Shown piece by piece: positions 27,835-34,927 of a stretch of 64,000 nt of DNA. Made by a program: the position numbers and the translations under genes. Numbering within the stretch: position 1 is the first letter of the stretch; each line of letters starts with the position of its first letter. Source of the DNA: CALESS01 sp041741455 (GTDB lineage Bacteria > Chloroflexota > Anaerolineae > Anaerolineales > Anaerolineaceae); contig JBGSJZ010000071.1 in the NCBI GenBank assembly GCA_041741455.1, positions 24,496-88,495 of the forward strand, given 5' to 3'. The notes below the pieces were generated by a model. That model ran no database searches. It was not told the origin of the DNA and worked only from the letters and a program-made list of their open reading frames with translations.

Positions 27835-28491
27835 ATGAACCCCAATTCCAAACAGGCGGTATTATCATTGGTCGTGTGGTGGGTGATTACCGAAATAGCA
27901 TTAACCTTCGGGTTGAGTCAAATTCCAGGAATGGATTGGGCATTTTATCAACCGATTCATGGCATGGTAATGGGATTAGTGGTGGGTTTCACGCTAAAGA
28001 AATTTTGTGGGATCAAAGTGGTTCATGTTTTGTGGATTGCTCTAGGTTGGGCAGGGGGACAGATGGCTGCTTCGTATGCAATGTATTATCTGTTCAGTGG
28101 AATTAACACAATCAGAGGATTCTTGTCATTCGAATTTTCAAACTTGATTCGCCAGGTGATATGGAATAGCTCTATAAACACCTTTATAAGTGGATTCATC
28201 CTCGGTGGAATATTGGGTTTTATTCTCTCGCTGGTGCTTCGTCGGGCATCTCTCCTTGGTAAAGGAATTTTTTTGGTAGTTTCCCTGGGTTGGGCTATTG
28301 GTTCGGGTTTTGGGAATATGTTAGGTAATTTTCTTTTATATTCCATTCTTCATACCAATTCGTTGATAGTCTATTTGCTAACCAATGCTTTTTGCGATGT
28401 AATATTAAGTTTTATGGCTGGTTTATTGATGTTCAAGAATATCCAGGAGACAGGATCGGGAATTTTATCGTCACCACAACGTGCGAGCTAA
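27835..28491 (+). CDS. Membrane protein, tandem paralogue 2
   Basis: A 218-residue polytopic protein aligned end to end with paralogue 1, starting with a GGAGGGAATATGCG leader. Its codons are visibly AT-richer than the first copy and its third positions are less biased, so it is either an older relaxed duplicate or came in separately. The C-terminus extends ~10 residues further. Function unknown. Confidence 0.65.
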   Translation: MNPNSKQAVLSLVVWWVITEIALTFGLSQIPGMDWAFYQPIHGMVMGLVVGFTLKKFCGIKVVHVLWIALGWAGGQMAASYAMYYLFSGINTIRGFLSFEFSNLIRQVIWNSSINTFISGFILGGILGFILSLVLRRASLLGKGIFLVVSLGWAIGSGFGNMLGNFLLYSILHTNSLIVYLLTNAFCDVILSFMAGLLMFKNIQETGSGILSSPQRAS

Positions 28492-28595
28492 TGAGTGTGT
28501 TGGAATATTGAGAAGGTATAATTTAATGGCTTTTATATTAAATTTACAAAATGACTGGTTCAAACGTCTTTTTATTATCCCCCAGGAGCATCCAT

Positions 28596-29015
28596 ATGAC
28601 CCTCAGCAAACCCCTCAAGATCATCATCGGCATCCTGACGTTATTCGTCATGCTCTTCCCGTTCGTCATTCCAGTCTTCATGGTTTTGTGGGTCTTCAGC
28701 TTCAGCCTGCCCCTGGCAGATCTGCCAACCAACCCCGAGACGGTGGAAGTCGGCAAAATCATGCTGCCGATGCTGCTCTACTTTGCGGTCATGGCGGGGT
28801 ATGCAATCTCCCAGTTGGGCTTGCAAATTTTCTATATTATCCATGCCATTAAGAACCGGGTTGCCACAGAAACCAACCGAATCCTGTTTGTGCTGGGCAC
28901 TTTCTTCCTGCCGTTCGTGGCCATGCCGATCTACTACATCATCTACCTCTGGAAGGACACCCCGGCAGAAGCTGCAGCCTACCCGGGCAAGCTGCCGGAT
29001 CAACCGGCGGTTTAA
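28596..29015 (+). CDS. Three-TM membrane protein
   Basis: A 139-residue protein with hydrophobic helices at ~7-32, ~50-75 and ~92-115. CAGGAG lies upstream of the ATG; an in-frame start 15 codons earlier lacks a site. It resembles small membrane proteins that vary between Anaerolineae genomes. Function unknown. Confidence 0.6.
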   Translation: MTLSKPLKIIIGILTLFVMLFPFVIPVFMVLWVFSFSLPLADLPTNPETVEVGKIMLPMLLYFAVMAGYAISQLGLQIFYIIHAIKNRVATETNRILFVLGTFFLPFVAMPIYYIIYLWKDTPAEAAAYPGKLPDQPAV

Positions 29016-29072
29016 GGAGCAGCAGGCTCTATTTGGAGAATTCTCCTGCCAGTTTCAATAAAGGATCAATCC

Positions 29073-30026
29073 ATGAATCCAAACCTCAATCACCCCGGCC
29101 GCGTGTTCGCCTCCCGGCTGTATGAATCCGTTCAAGATTTGCAGGGGATGCTGGATCTGTTGATACAGGCACGGGCACAGACCAGCGACTGGCGCTATGC
29201 CCACATGGGTGAATTGCTGTTTAACTTCTTCATGGTGGCCTGCCACCTGAATCCGCAAGAACACATCCGCCTCTGGTTCCACGGACAGCAGCTGGTTGGG
29301 TTTGCCATGCTGGGGGAAGATCCAAATTTTGACTTCCAGGTGCTGCCCGCCTATGAGTGGCAGGGAATTGAAACGGAAGCCTGGTTATGGGCCGAAAACC
29401 GGATCGCTGAACTGCGCAAGCTGGATGAAAAACGCTGGGGCGAGCCTTGTGTTTCCGGCACCCGCCAGGACAATCCACAACGGATGGCTTTCCTCGAGCA
29501 ATGCGGCTTCCACCAGGGTGGCCAGTTTTCCGAAGTGAACATGATTCGTTCGCTGGAAGAGCCAATCCCTGAGGTGAAAATCCCGGCGGGCTGCCAGGTG
29601 CGCTCGATGGGCGGGGTTGAAGATCTGACCAATCGGGCTGAAGCCCAGCGCCAGGTCTGGCATCCGTGGACAGTTGGAGAAGTCAGCGATGAGAATTATG
29701 CTTATTTCATGACCTTGCCCGGCTATGATCTCGACCTGGACGTGGTTGGGGTAGCCCCAGATGGGGTGATTGCATCCTACGTGAATGGCTGGATCGACCC
29801 GGTCAACAAGATTGGCGACTTTGGCCCGGTGGGTGCCCGTGAGGCGTACCGGCGGCGTGGGCTGACGCGGGCAGTCCTGACCGAATGTCTGCGCCGGATG
29901 AAGGCGCATGGCATGAACCGGGTCTGCATTTCCACCACCATCACCAATACACCCGCCCGCCGGCTTTATGAATCGATTGGTTTTAAAATTGTGAATCAAT
30001 ATCTTGAGTTTGTCCATTCGGTGTAA
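29073..30026 (+). CDS. Tandem-GNAT acetyltransferase
   Basis: A 317-residue protein built of two GNAT domains (~1-150 and ~165-317). The C-terminal domain has a good acetyl-CoA motif A: GPVGAREAYRRRGLTRAVL (~250-268, R-R-x-G-L), and ends with NTPARRLYESIGFKIV. The N-terminal domain is degenerate but keeps MAFLEQCGFHQGG. Such mycothiol-synthase-like or antibiotic-acetyltransferase-like doubles act on small molecules; the substrate is unknown. Confidence 0.75.
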   Translation: MNPNLNHPGRVFASRLYESVQDLQGMLDLLIQARAQTSDWRYAHMGELLFNFFMVACHLNPQEHIRLWFHGQQLVGFAMLGEDPNFDFQVLPAYEWQGIETEAWLWAENRIAELRKLDEKRWGEPCVSGTRQDNPQRMAFLEQCGFHQGGQFSEVNMIRSLEEPIPEVKIPAGCQVRSMGGVEDLTNRAEAQRQVWHPWTVGEVSDENYAYFMTLPGYDLDLDVVGVAPDGVIASYVNGWIDPVNKIGDFGPVGAREAYRRRGLTRAVLTECLRRMKAHGMNRVCISTTITNTPARRLYESIGFKIVNQYLEFVHSV

Positions 30027-30043
30027 GCCAAGGGAGATGAATC

Positions 30044-30361
30044 ATGATCAAGTGTAAAATCACCGTCCTGCAGCGAACATTCAACAAAGATATTGTCGAG
30101 CAATACGTCCAAAATGACCGCAAGCAGACACTTGGCCCGTGCGAGGTCTTTCGCGAGGGACAGGTCTTTGTGACGGATGTGTTCGGCGGCATCCCGGCCG
30201 GTTTTTGCCCGTGGGCCTGGGATGATATCTATAAAGCCCTGGTCGGTTTTGCCGCGGATGGCAACTTTGGCATGTGGTACCAGGATCCGAACACGATCAT
30301 CGCCTGCTGCACGGATGGCACCCGGCCGGTGATCTTCAAGATTGAGAAGATTGTGGAATAA
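30044..30361 (+). CDS. TIGR04076 family protein
   Basis: A 105-residue protein that begins MIKCKITVLQRTFNKDIVEQ and carries GPCEVFREGQVFV, PAGFCPWAWDDIYKALVGFA and WYQDPNTIIACCTDGTRPVIFKIE, the full signature of TIGR04076. Conserved Cys residues may bind a metal or act in redox chemistry. The gene starts 17 bases after the GNAT gene. Function of the family is unknown. Confidence 0.85.
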   Translation: MIKCKITVLQRTFNKDIVEQYVQNDRKQTLGPCEVFREGQVFVTDVFGGIPAGFCPWAWDDIYKALVGFAADGNFGMWYQDPNTIIACCTDGTRPVIFKIEKIVE

Positions 30362-30381
30362 ACGATTCAATTGATTATCAC

Positions 30382-30433
30382 GGGCGGGTCTGTGGATTGA
30401 GCGGGTTATTCCGTAGCGATCACAGACCCGCCC
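30382..30433. repeat. GC-rich inverted repeat between convergent genes
   Basis: Perfect 13-base arms GGGCGGGTCTGTG/CACAGACCCGCCC around 26 bases. The right arm continues CCTTACGA, and AGACCCGTCCTTACGA recurs near 54.14 kb. No T-run follows on either strand, so it is more likely a dispersed repeat than a classical terminator, though it may stop transcription. Confidence 0.7.
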
Positions 30434-30486
30434 TTACGATTGGATGGATCGGGTATGTAAAGTGCGTTCAGGGAGAACACCGTTTG

Positions 30487-31098
30487 TTATCTACGCTTTG
30501 TCACTTCCCGCACATAAGCCCCCAGGCCGGTAGACGGATTTTTCGAATGTGCTGTCACCAGGCGAACAACCAGGGCAAAGGACTGGAACAACCCATAGCC
30601 GATTAATGTGCCGGCCGTGTTCAAAATGACGTCATTGACATCCACACTGCGAAAATTTCCCCCAAACACCAGGTTCAGGATCAATTGTCCCGTTTCAAAG
30701 CCAAATCCACCAACCAGCAGCAGCCAGGGTAGGTGACGAGCCTTGATGCGCATCACCAACGGCAGGAGGAAGCCAAAGGGCACGGTCAGCAGGATGTTGC
30801 CGAGGATTTCCAGCCGGGCGATGTGCGGGTACAGCCCAAACAGCCCTCCAAAGTAAAATGGTCGCAGGTTGATGCGCGCCAGGATGGCTGACACTGGCTG
30901 GCGCCAGTCATCCCCGGGGAAGATGGGGAAAAGGGTTTGGCGGATCGCCAGCAGCAGGTAGAACCAGAACAGGCCAAGGAATAAAAGCTGCGACCGGCTA
31001 TGGTTGCACCGCCAGGTGCGGATCAGCAAGATGAGCAGGAGTCCGCAGCCGGCCAGAAAAGGGTAAGGGAAGAAATCGAGCTGTGTGGGCAATCTCAA
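30487..31098 (-). CDS. VanZ family membrane protein
   Basis: A 203-residue protein with about five helices. The VanZ signature is visible: INLRPFYF, then EILGNILLTVPFGFLLPLV and a final SVDVNDVILNTAGTLIGYGLF, in which the paired Asp/Asn are conserved. VanZ confers low-level teicoplanin resistance in enterococci; in environmental bacteria its role is uncertain. It ends against an inverted repeat and starts 3 bases after the GNAT gene. Confidence 0.85.
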   Translation of the reverse strand: MRLPTQLDFFPYPFLAGCGLLLILLIRTWRCNHSRSQLLFLGLFWFYLLLAIRQTLFPIFPGDDWRQPVSAILARINLRPFYFGGLFGLYPHIARLEILGNILLTVPFGFLLPLVMRIKARHLPWLLLVGGFGFETGQLILNLVFGGNFRSVDVNDVILNTAGTLIGYGLFQSFALVVRLVTAHSKNPSTGLGAYVREVTKRR

Positions 31099-31101
31099 TC
31101 C

Positions 31102-31563
31102 TTACAATCGCTTGACCAGGATCAAGCATGGATTATTTTCATCCCAAAACTGTTTAATCTCCTCCAACGGCCTGAAACCGCAGGCCAGGTAGAAAGCCCG
31201 GGTTTTAGCGTAGTTGTTATCCGGGTGTGAAGGTCCCAGGGTTTTGACCTGTAAATACTCCACGCCTTGCTCCCGCAACCATGCTTCGGCTTCCGCCATG
31301 AATGCCCGACCAATGCCGTTGTGGTGGGCTTGCTGGAGGACACCCATAACGTAGACTTCGGCTGAATACGGGTTGTGTTGTTTGAGGCTCAGGAATCCGA
31401 TCACTTGACCCGATTCGCAGGCCAGCCAGGTCGGCAGGCGGTCAATTTCGAGGGAATAATTCAGGATGGCATCTTCGATGCCAAACCAATCCGGCAAAGA
31501 ACGCAGGATGGGGGTGCAAACCGCGGCGGTGTTGAGTTGGGGGCCTTCGATGGTGAAGTTCAT
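31102..31563 (-). CDS. GNAT family N-acetyltransferase
   Basis: A 153-residue enzyme. Motif A is VMGVLQQAHHNGIGRAFMAE (~70-90, with H-x-G-I-G) and the C-terminal region has NNYAKTRAFYLACGFRPLEE, typical of aminoglycoside-acetyltransferase-like GNATs. The gene reads directly into the VanZ gene. Substrate unknown. Confidence 0.82.
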   Translation of the reverse strand: MNFTIEGPQLNTAAVCTPILRSLPDWFGIEDAILNYSLEIDRLPTWLACESGQVIGFLSLKQHNPYSAEVYVMGVLQQAHHNGIGRAFMAEAEAWLREQGVEYLQVKTLGPSHPDNNYAKTRAFYLACGFRPLEEIKQFWDENNPCLILVKRL

Positions 31564-31620
31564 GGAAATCTAGAAGAAAAAGTTCTTAGTTTTGTTTGTG
31601 AATTATATGATGAAGATGGT

Positions 31621-31664
31621 TTTTCCGTGAAAATCCGTTTTTTCCGGCCTTTTCCGTGTTAATA
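31621..31664. repeat. AACACGGA-family repeat, copy C
   Basis: TTTTCCGTGAAAATCCG and TTTTCCGTGTTAATAA words, the reverse-strand form of the family seen at 4.8 and 26.9 kb. Confidence 0.5.
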
Positions 31665-31677
31665 ATTCGAATAAATA

Positions 31678-32199
31678 TTAGAGTCTCTGTTCGCACGTCC
31701 AGCGATACCCACAATGGATGCAGCGGGCGCTGATCTCGTGCGAGCGGTCGACAGATTTGGCCTTTTCCAGGATCCTCATCTCGCCGATCACGTTGCGCAA
31801 TTGATCTTCCAATTCAGCGGTGTAATCAATTTCGAAGGTTCGACCTTTATAATGAAGCAACCCAAAGGGTGGGCGCTTGGCCATGGCCTTCGTCACCAGG
31901 TGGCAATAGGCGGCCAATTGCAGAATATGGCTGTCATACGGGGCAGGTGGCGGATTGGTTGATTTAACCTCGATCGGGATGACCAGCCCATCCTGCTCCA
32001 CCAGGTAATCCGGCCGGCCGGTCAGGGCCAGCTCGCTGTCGTAGAGCGGCTTTTCCACCTTGCTCCAACTGCCGGTGTCGGCATAGATCACCCGGCCCTC
32101 GGGCAGGCCGGCGTCTTTACGCTGGCGGCCCGCCAGCCAGAGCAGCAGCGCTCCCACCAGCAGTAAGCCCAGCGCCAGCAGGATCAGCGTACCAGCCAT
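31678..32199 (-). CDS. Cas4-like PD-(D/E)XK nuclease, C-terminal half, membrane-anchored
   Basis: A 173-residue protein starting with a membrane helix (~3-24). The rest carries the later motifs of Cas4/RecB-type nucleases: LTGRPDYLVEQ (catalytic Asp), VIPIEVKST (E-x-K), HILQLAAYC (Q-x-x-x-Y) and the iron-sulfur cysteines CIHCGYRWTC (C-x2-C-x5-C). The first motifs (N-terminal Cys and the GxxxH) are missing and are found in the overlapping upstream gene. The start codon lies 16 bases inside that gene in another frame, so translation is probably coupled. No CRISPR array or other cas gene is in the window, so a repair or RNA/DNA-processing role is more likely. Confidence 0.75.
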   Translation of the reverse strand: MAGTLILLALGLLLVGALLLWLAGRQRKDAGLPEGRVIYADTGSWSKVEKPLYDSELALTGRPDYLVEQDGLVIPIEVKSTNPPPAPYDSHILQLAAYCHLVTKAMAKRPPFGLLHYKGRTFEIDYTAELEDQLRNVIGEMRILEKAKSVDRSHEISARCIHCGYRWTCEQRL

Positions 32200-32429
32200 A
32201 AGGTCACCCCCACCCCGGCCAGGATGATCCCGGCCAGCAGCAACAAAACCGCCCCAGCCCGCAAAAGGCCGGAGATCAGAACCTGACGGCCATGCCGGTT
32301 ATGAAAAGCAGTGCCGCCCGCCAGTTCCCCCTTGTTGCGGGATTCGACACCCTGCAACTGGTACCACCAGGCGCGGCGGCAGTATAGGAATGTTCCGATT
32401 TCAGAGGCCCGGATCGTGCGCAAGCGCAT
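32184..32429 (-). CDS. Cas4-like nuclease, N-terminal half, membrane-anchored
   Basis: An 81-residue protein: IRASEIGTFLYCRRAWWYQL gives the N-terminal Cas4 motif with the first iron-sulfur Cys (residue 17), and GGTAFHNRHGR the conserved His. It ends in a membrane helix (~52-78). Together with the downstream gene all motifs of a Cas4-like enzyme are present, in order, but on two chains each with its own helix. The gene overlaps the translin-like gene by 29 bases. A single-base error joining both frames is the alternative; the presence of two TM helices at the junction argues for a real split. Confidence 0.7.
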   Translation of the reverse strand: MRLRTIRASEIGTFLYCRRAWWYQLQGVESRNKGELAGGTAFHNRHGRQVLISGLLRAGAVLLLLAGIILAGVGVTLWLVR

Positions 32430-33066
32430 CTTCTCCGTTGTCTAGCCGATCGTGCATGCGGTTGAGAGCCTGGATCACCTGCTCATCCCGCAGACTGAGG
32501 GTCAGGTCGGAGCGGGTGCGTTCGACCAGACTGCGGGCAATGTCCGTCTGGCGGCGCAGGCCATTGGTGATGGCATCTGGATAATCCACCGAGACCAGCA
32601 GCAGGTAAATTTCGTCCATCCAGTCCAGCAGGCGCTCGGCCTCGGGGGAGTAGCCCTGGCGCAGCACGTCCATGCAACGGCGGCGCAGTTCGCCGATGGT
32701 TTCGGCCAGGCCATTCAGATAGGCGGCGGCCTCCACCCCCAGCGCCTCCGGGGTGGGCAGTTCCTGGCCCAGAACCAAAGCACAGGTGATGCTAGCCTCG
32801 GAGAACTCCTTGATCGCGTCCTGCACATAACCGGAATGGAATAGCTCCGGGTAGGGTTTCAAGTCGCGCTTAAGGGATTCGACGATCGTGCGGGCTTCGG
32901 CCAACAGGGTATTGGCTGTATCCGGCTCCAGGCGGTGGATGGCGCGGATGGCGTGGGCAGCGTTGCGGGTTAGTAGTCGGGCCTGGGAGAGGGCGGCATC
33001 ACGCGCTTGATTACGCGCCTCCAGGTCATCCAGCAGGCGCTCAGAAATATCATTTAAGTTGGGCAT
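32401..33066 (-). CDS. Translin/TRAX family protein
   Basis: A 221-residue all-helical protein. AALSQARLLTRNAAHAIRAI, AAAYLNGLAETIGELRRRCM, AERLLDWMDEIYLLLVSVDYPDA and LRRQTDIARSLVERTRSDLT together match the archaeal/bacterial translin family. Eukaryotic translin-TRAX (C3PO) binds ssDNA/RNA and cleaves RNA; the family Glu pair in the equivalent helix is present as E87-F-S-E90, but mapping to the TRAX catalytic residues needs a structural alignment. The gene is the third in the ssb operon, 5 bases after DUF3467, and overlaps the split nuclease. Confidence 0.8.
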   Translation of the reverse strand: MPNLNDISERLLDDLEARNQARDAALSQARLLTRNAAHAIRAIHRLEPDTANTLLAEARTIVESLKRDLKPYPELFHSGYVQDAIKEFSEASITCALVLGQELPTPEALGVEAAAYLNGLAETIGELRRRCMDVLRQGYSPEAERLLDWMDEIYLLLVSVDYPDAITNGLRRQTDIARSLVERTRSDLTLSLRDEQVIQALNRMHDRLDNGEDALAHDPGL

Positions 33067-33071
33067 GCAAT

Positions 33072-33413
33072 TTATTCCTTCGGCGGCTCCGGCGGGTGGA
33101 TGGAGCGGAACAAGTCATCCGCCAGCGTGGCGCCGGGGGTGGGGATGGGACCAAAAGAGGCCTCATAGTGCGCCAGGTTCTCGCCCAGGGCGCGATAGAA
33201 GAGCTTGGCAGCCACCGGGGACATCACGATGCGTGCCAGCACTGTGATCAGCGGCTGGGCGGGCAGGATGCGCGAAAAATCCAGCACTATTTCGGCCGGG
33301 GTGTGACTGATGCGCACCAGGTTGGCGTAGATTGGTGCCAGGTCGGAAGGCATTTGGAAATTAGGCATTGCCGCCGGCGGTTGACCGCCGGCGGGGGTAT
33401 TTTTCTCTGTCAT
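33072..33413 (-). CDS. DUF3467 protein
   Basis: A 113-residue protein: Pro-rich N-terminus, then IYANLVRISHTPAEIVLDFSRILP and ARIVMSPVAAKLFYRALGENLAHYEASFG, the DUF3467 signature. The family has no assigned activity. The ATG overlaps the ssb stop by one base (TAATG), so the two proteins are translated together. Confidence 0.85.
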   Translation of the reverse strand: MTEKNTPAGGQPPAAMPNFQMPSDLAPIYANLVRISHTPAEIVLDFSRILPAQPLITVLARIVMSPVAAKLFYRALGENLAHYEASFGPIPTPGATLADDLFRSIHPPEPPKE

Positions 33414-33844
33414 TAGAAGGGAATATCTTCGCCCTCGGTCGGGGGCTCGGCGAAGGATTCGGAGCCACCTCCACCTCCGCCACCACCGCCCTCACTGCGC
33501 GGCGAGAGGAAGCGCACGGTATTGGCAACAATTTCAAAGGAGGTACCGGTAGTACCATCCTGGCGCTGGTAAACGCGTGGCCCGCCCGATTTCGGGTCGG
33601 CCTGCAAGCGGCCTTCCACCAGCACCATTTTGCCCTTGGACAAATACTGATTGACGGTTTCAGCCTGTTTGCCCCAGACGTTGACGCGGAACCAGATGGT
33701 CTCCTTGACGGGAGTACCATCCTGACCGGTGTATTGGCGATCGGTGGCGATGCTGAAGGAAGAAACGGCCTGGCCAGACGGGGTGTAGCGCATTTCAGGA
33801 TCGCGACCCAGACGGCCAACAACAATGATGGTATGGTACGACAT
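33413..33844 (-). CDS. ssb: Single-stranded DNA-binding protein
   Basis: A 143-residue SSB. The OB fold occupies 1-105 (MSYHTIIVVGRLGRDPEMRY, VNVWGKQAETVNQYLSKGKMVLVEGRLQ), a Gly/Ser linker follows, and the tail EGEDIPF matches the acidic tip that recruits repair proteins. It is the first gene of an operon with DUF3467, a translin-like protein and a split Cas4-like nuclease. This is not the usual rpsF-ssb-rpsR context, so it may be an extra SSB paralogue. Leader and promoter are described separately. Confidence 0.93.
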   Translation of the reverse strand: MSYHTIIVVGRLGRDPEMRYTPSGQAVSSFSIATDRQYTGQDGTPVKETIWFRVNVWGKQAETVNQYLSKGKMVLVEGRLQADPKSGGPRVYQRQDGTTGTSFEIVANTVRFLSPRSEGGGGGGGGGSESFAEPPTEGEDIPF

Positions 33845-33858
33845 TTCAAGTTCCTTTC

Positions 33859-33911
33859 CCTGGCCCTTACCGGCCAGGCTTCAAGAGGGTGCCTTCACCT
33901 TATTGTGAAGG
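33859..33911 (-). promoter_or_regulatory. Two similar hairpins in the ssb leader
   Basis: On the minus strand two hairpins with 7-base arms and 6-base loops occur in tandem: CCTTCAC-AATAAG-GTGAAGG and CCTGGCC-GGTAAG-GGCCAGG. Both loops end in TAAG although the stems differ. The second ends immediately before the AAAGGA ribosome site, so it could control translation. Confidence 0.5.
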
Positions 33912-33922
33912 ATTACAGAACA

Positions 33923-33951
33923 ATTGTACAACTAATTATTCTGAAAATCAA
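33923..33951 (-). promoter_or_regulatory. Promoter of the ssb operon
   Basis: Minus strand TTGATT, 17 bases, TACAAT; predicted leader about 70 bases, containing the twin hairpins. Confidence 0.65.
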
Positions 33952-34012
33952 GCACGAATTTTGACTTTTTATCAGGCAATTTACTCGCAATCTGGCGGTT
34001 TGTGCTCCAAAC

Positions 34013-34837
34013 TTACCGGCTGGCCAGGGTGACGGCGGCCCGGAAGGCATGGTAAGCATCAAGCATGCTGTCGCAGGTGACCTCGATCCGCCGGCCGTCC
34101 AGCCGAGCGGACTTGGGCAGCAGCGTCGCCTGGTCAGCCATATCAGAATAAATGAACTCAACTGTCACCTTAATCGGGGTCAGCAGTTCCACCGGGCGCG
34201 GCAGGCCCTCGGCTTTGAAGCGTTCGAGCGCAGTTTTGGCCCCGGACCGGATCAACTCAGCTGTGATAGCGGGTGCCAGCACTTCGGCCGCATGCCGGCC
34301 GCTGGCCTGCTTGACCGCCACGGTGGTCACATCCGTCAGCCACAGGCGGGCTTCCTGGCAGACGCTCTGGTCGCCAGTCACCAGCACCACCGGCACGTCG
34401 AAATGCCCGCATAGCGAACTGTTCAGGCCAGTTTCACCGACCAGCAATCCGTTCAGCCAGAGATTGGCCACCTTGCTGCTGGACCAGGTATGGTCGAGGA
34501 TGGCATTTTGCGAGCCAGCCCGGGCATGGTAACCGACAAAAAAGGCTGCATCCACCCCGGCATCCACAGCCTGCACCATGGCCAACGGCGCAGGGCTACC
34601 TGTGTTCAAGCAGGCGCGCGAGTCGAGCTCTTCAACTAGGATGTTGGAGCCGAACCAGTGTCCATCTGTCACCACCACTTCATCCGCCCCGCCCTCAAAG
34701 GCCCCGGCAATGGCCGCATTGACATCCCCGGTCATCAGGCGGCGAAAGCGCTGATACTCGGCCGTGGAGGGGTCAACCTGCTCAAAGCTGGTCACCCCGG
34801 TGATACCTTCCATATCACAGGCAATCAAAATCTTCAT
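34013..34837 (-). CDS. M55 family D-aminopeptidase (DppA-like)
   Basis: A 274-residue zinc peptidase of the DppA family. Metal-binding blocks: MKILIACDMEGITGV at the N-terminus, VVVTDGHWFGSNI (~55), FFVGYHARAG (~100) and the HTW and GE segments that follow. DppA is a decameric D-aminopeptidase that cleaves D-Ala-containing peptides. A GGAG lies 4 bases before the chosen ATG and a TACAAT box ~30 bases upstream. Single gene between the ssb operon and a divergent glycosyltransferase. Confidence 0.88.
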   Translation of the reverse strand: MKILIACDMEGITGVTSFEQVDPSTAEYQRFRRLMTGDVNAAIAGAFEGGADEVVVTDGHWFGSNILVEELDSRACLNTGSPAPLAMVQAVDAGVDAAFFVGYHARAGSQNAILDHTWSSSKVANLWLNGLLVGETGLNSSLCGHFDVPVVLVTGDQSVCQEARLWLTDVTTVAVKQASGRHAAEVLAPAITAELIRSGAKTALERFKAEGLPRPVELLTPIKVTVEFIYSDMADQATLLPKSARLDGRRIEVTCDSMLDAYHAFRAAVTLASR

Positions 34838-34907
34838 AGCGCTCCTCAAGTGTTGAGATAAATCGATTGTACACCTGAACGGCTGGGGGATTCGACGCAG
34901 GATGGCT

Positions 34908-34913
34908 TATAAT
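34908..34913 (+). promoter_or_regulatory. -10 box before glycosyltransferase gene
   Basis: TATAAT with a very short 14-base gap to the ATG that still holds an AGAGGTGGA ribosome site. Confidence 0.5.
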
Positions 34914-34927
34914 AACCCAGAGGTGGA

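Noticed and set aside
31678..32429. CRISPR-Cas locus suggested by the Cas4-like genes
   Set aside because: No repeat-spacer array and no cas1, cas2 or effector gene is present in the window; stand-alone Cas4-like proteins are common.
33368..33405. Strong GC hairpin with a T-run on the plus strand
   Set aside because: It lies in the coding start of the DUF3467 gene on the minus strand and no plus-strand gene ends there; at most it stops antisense RNA.
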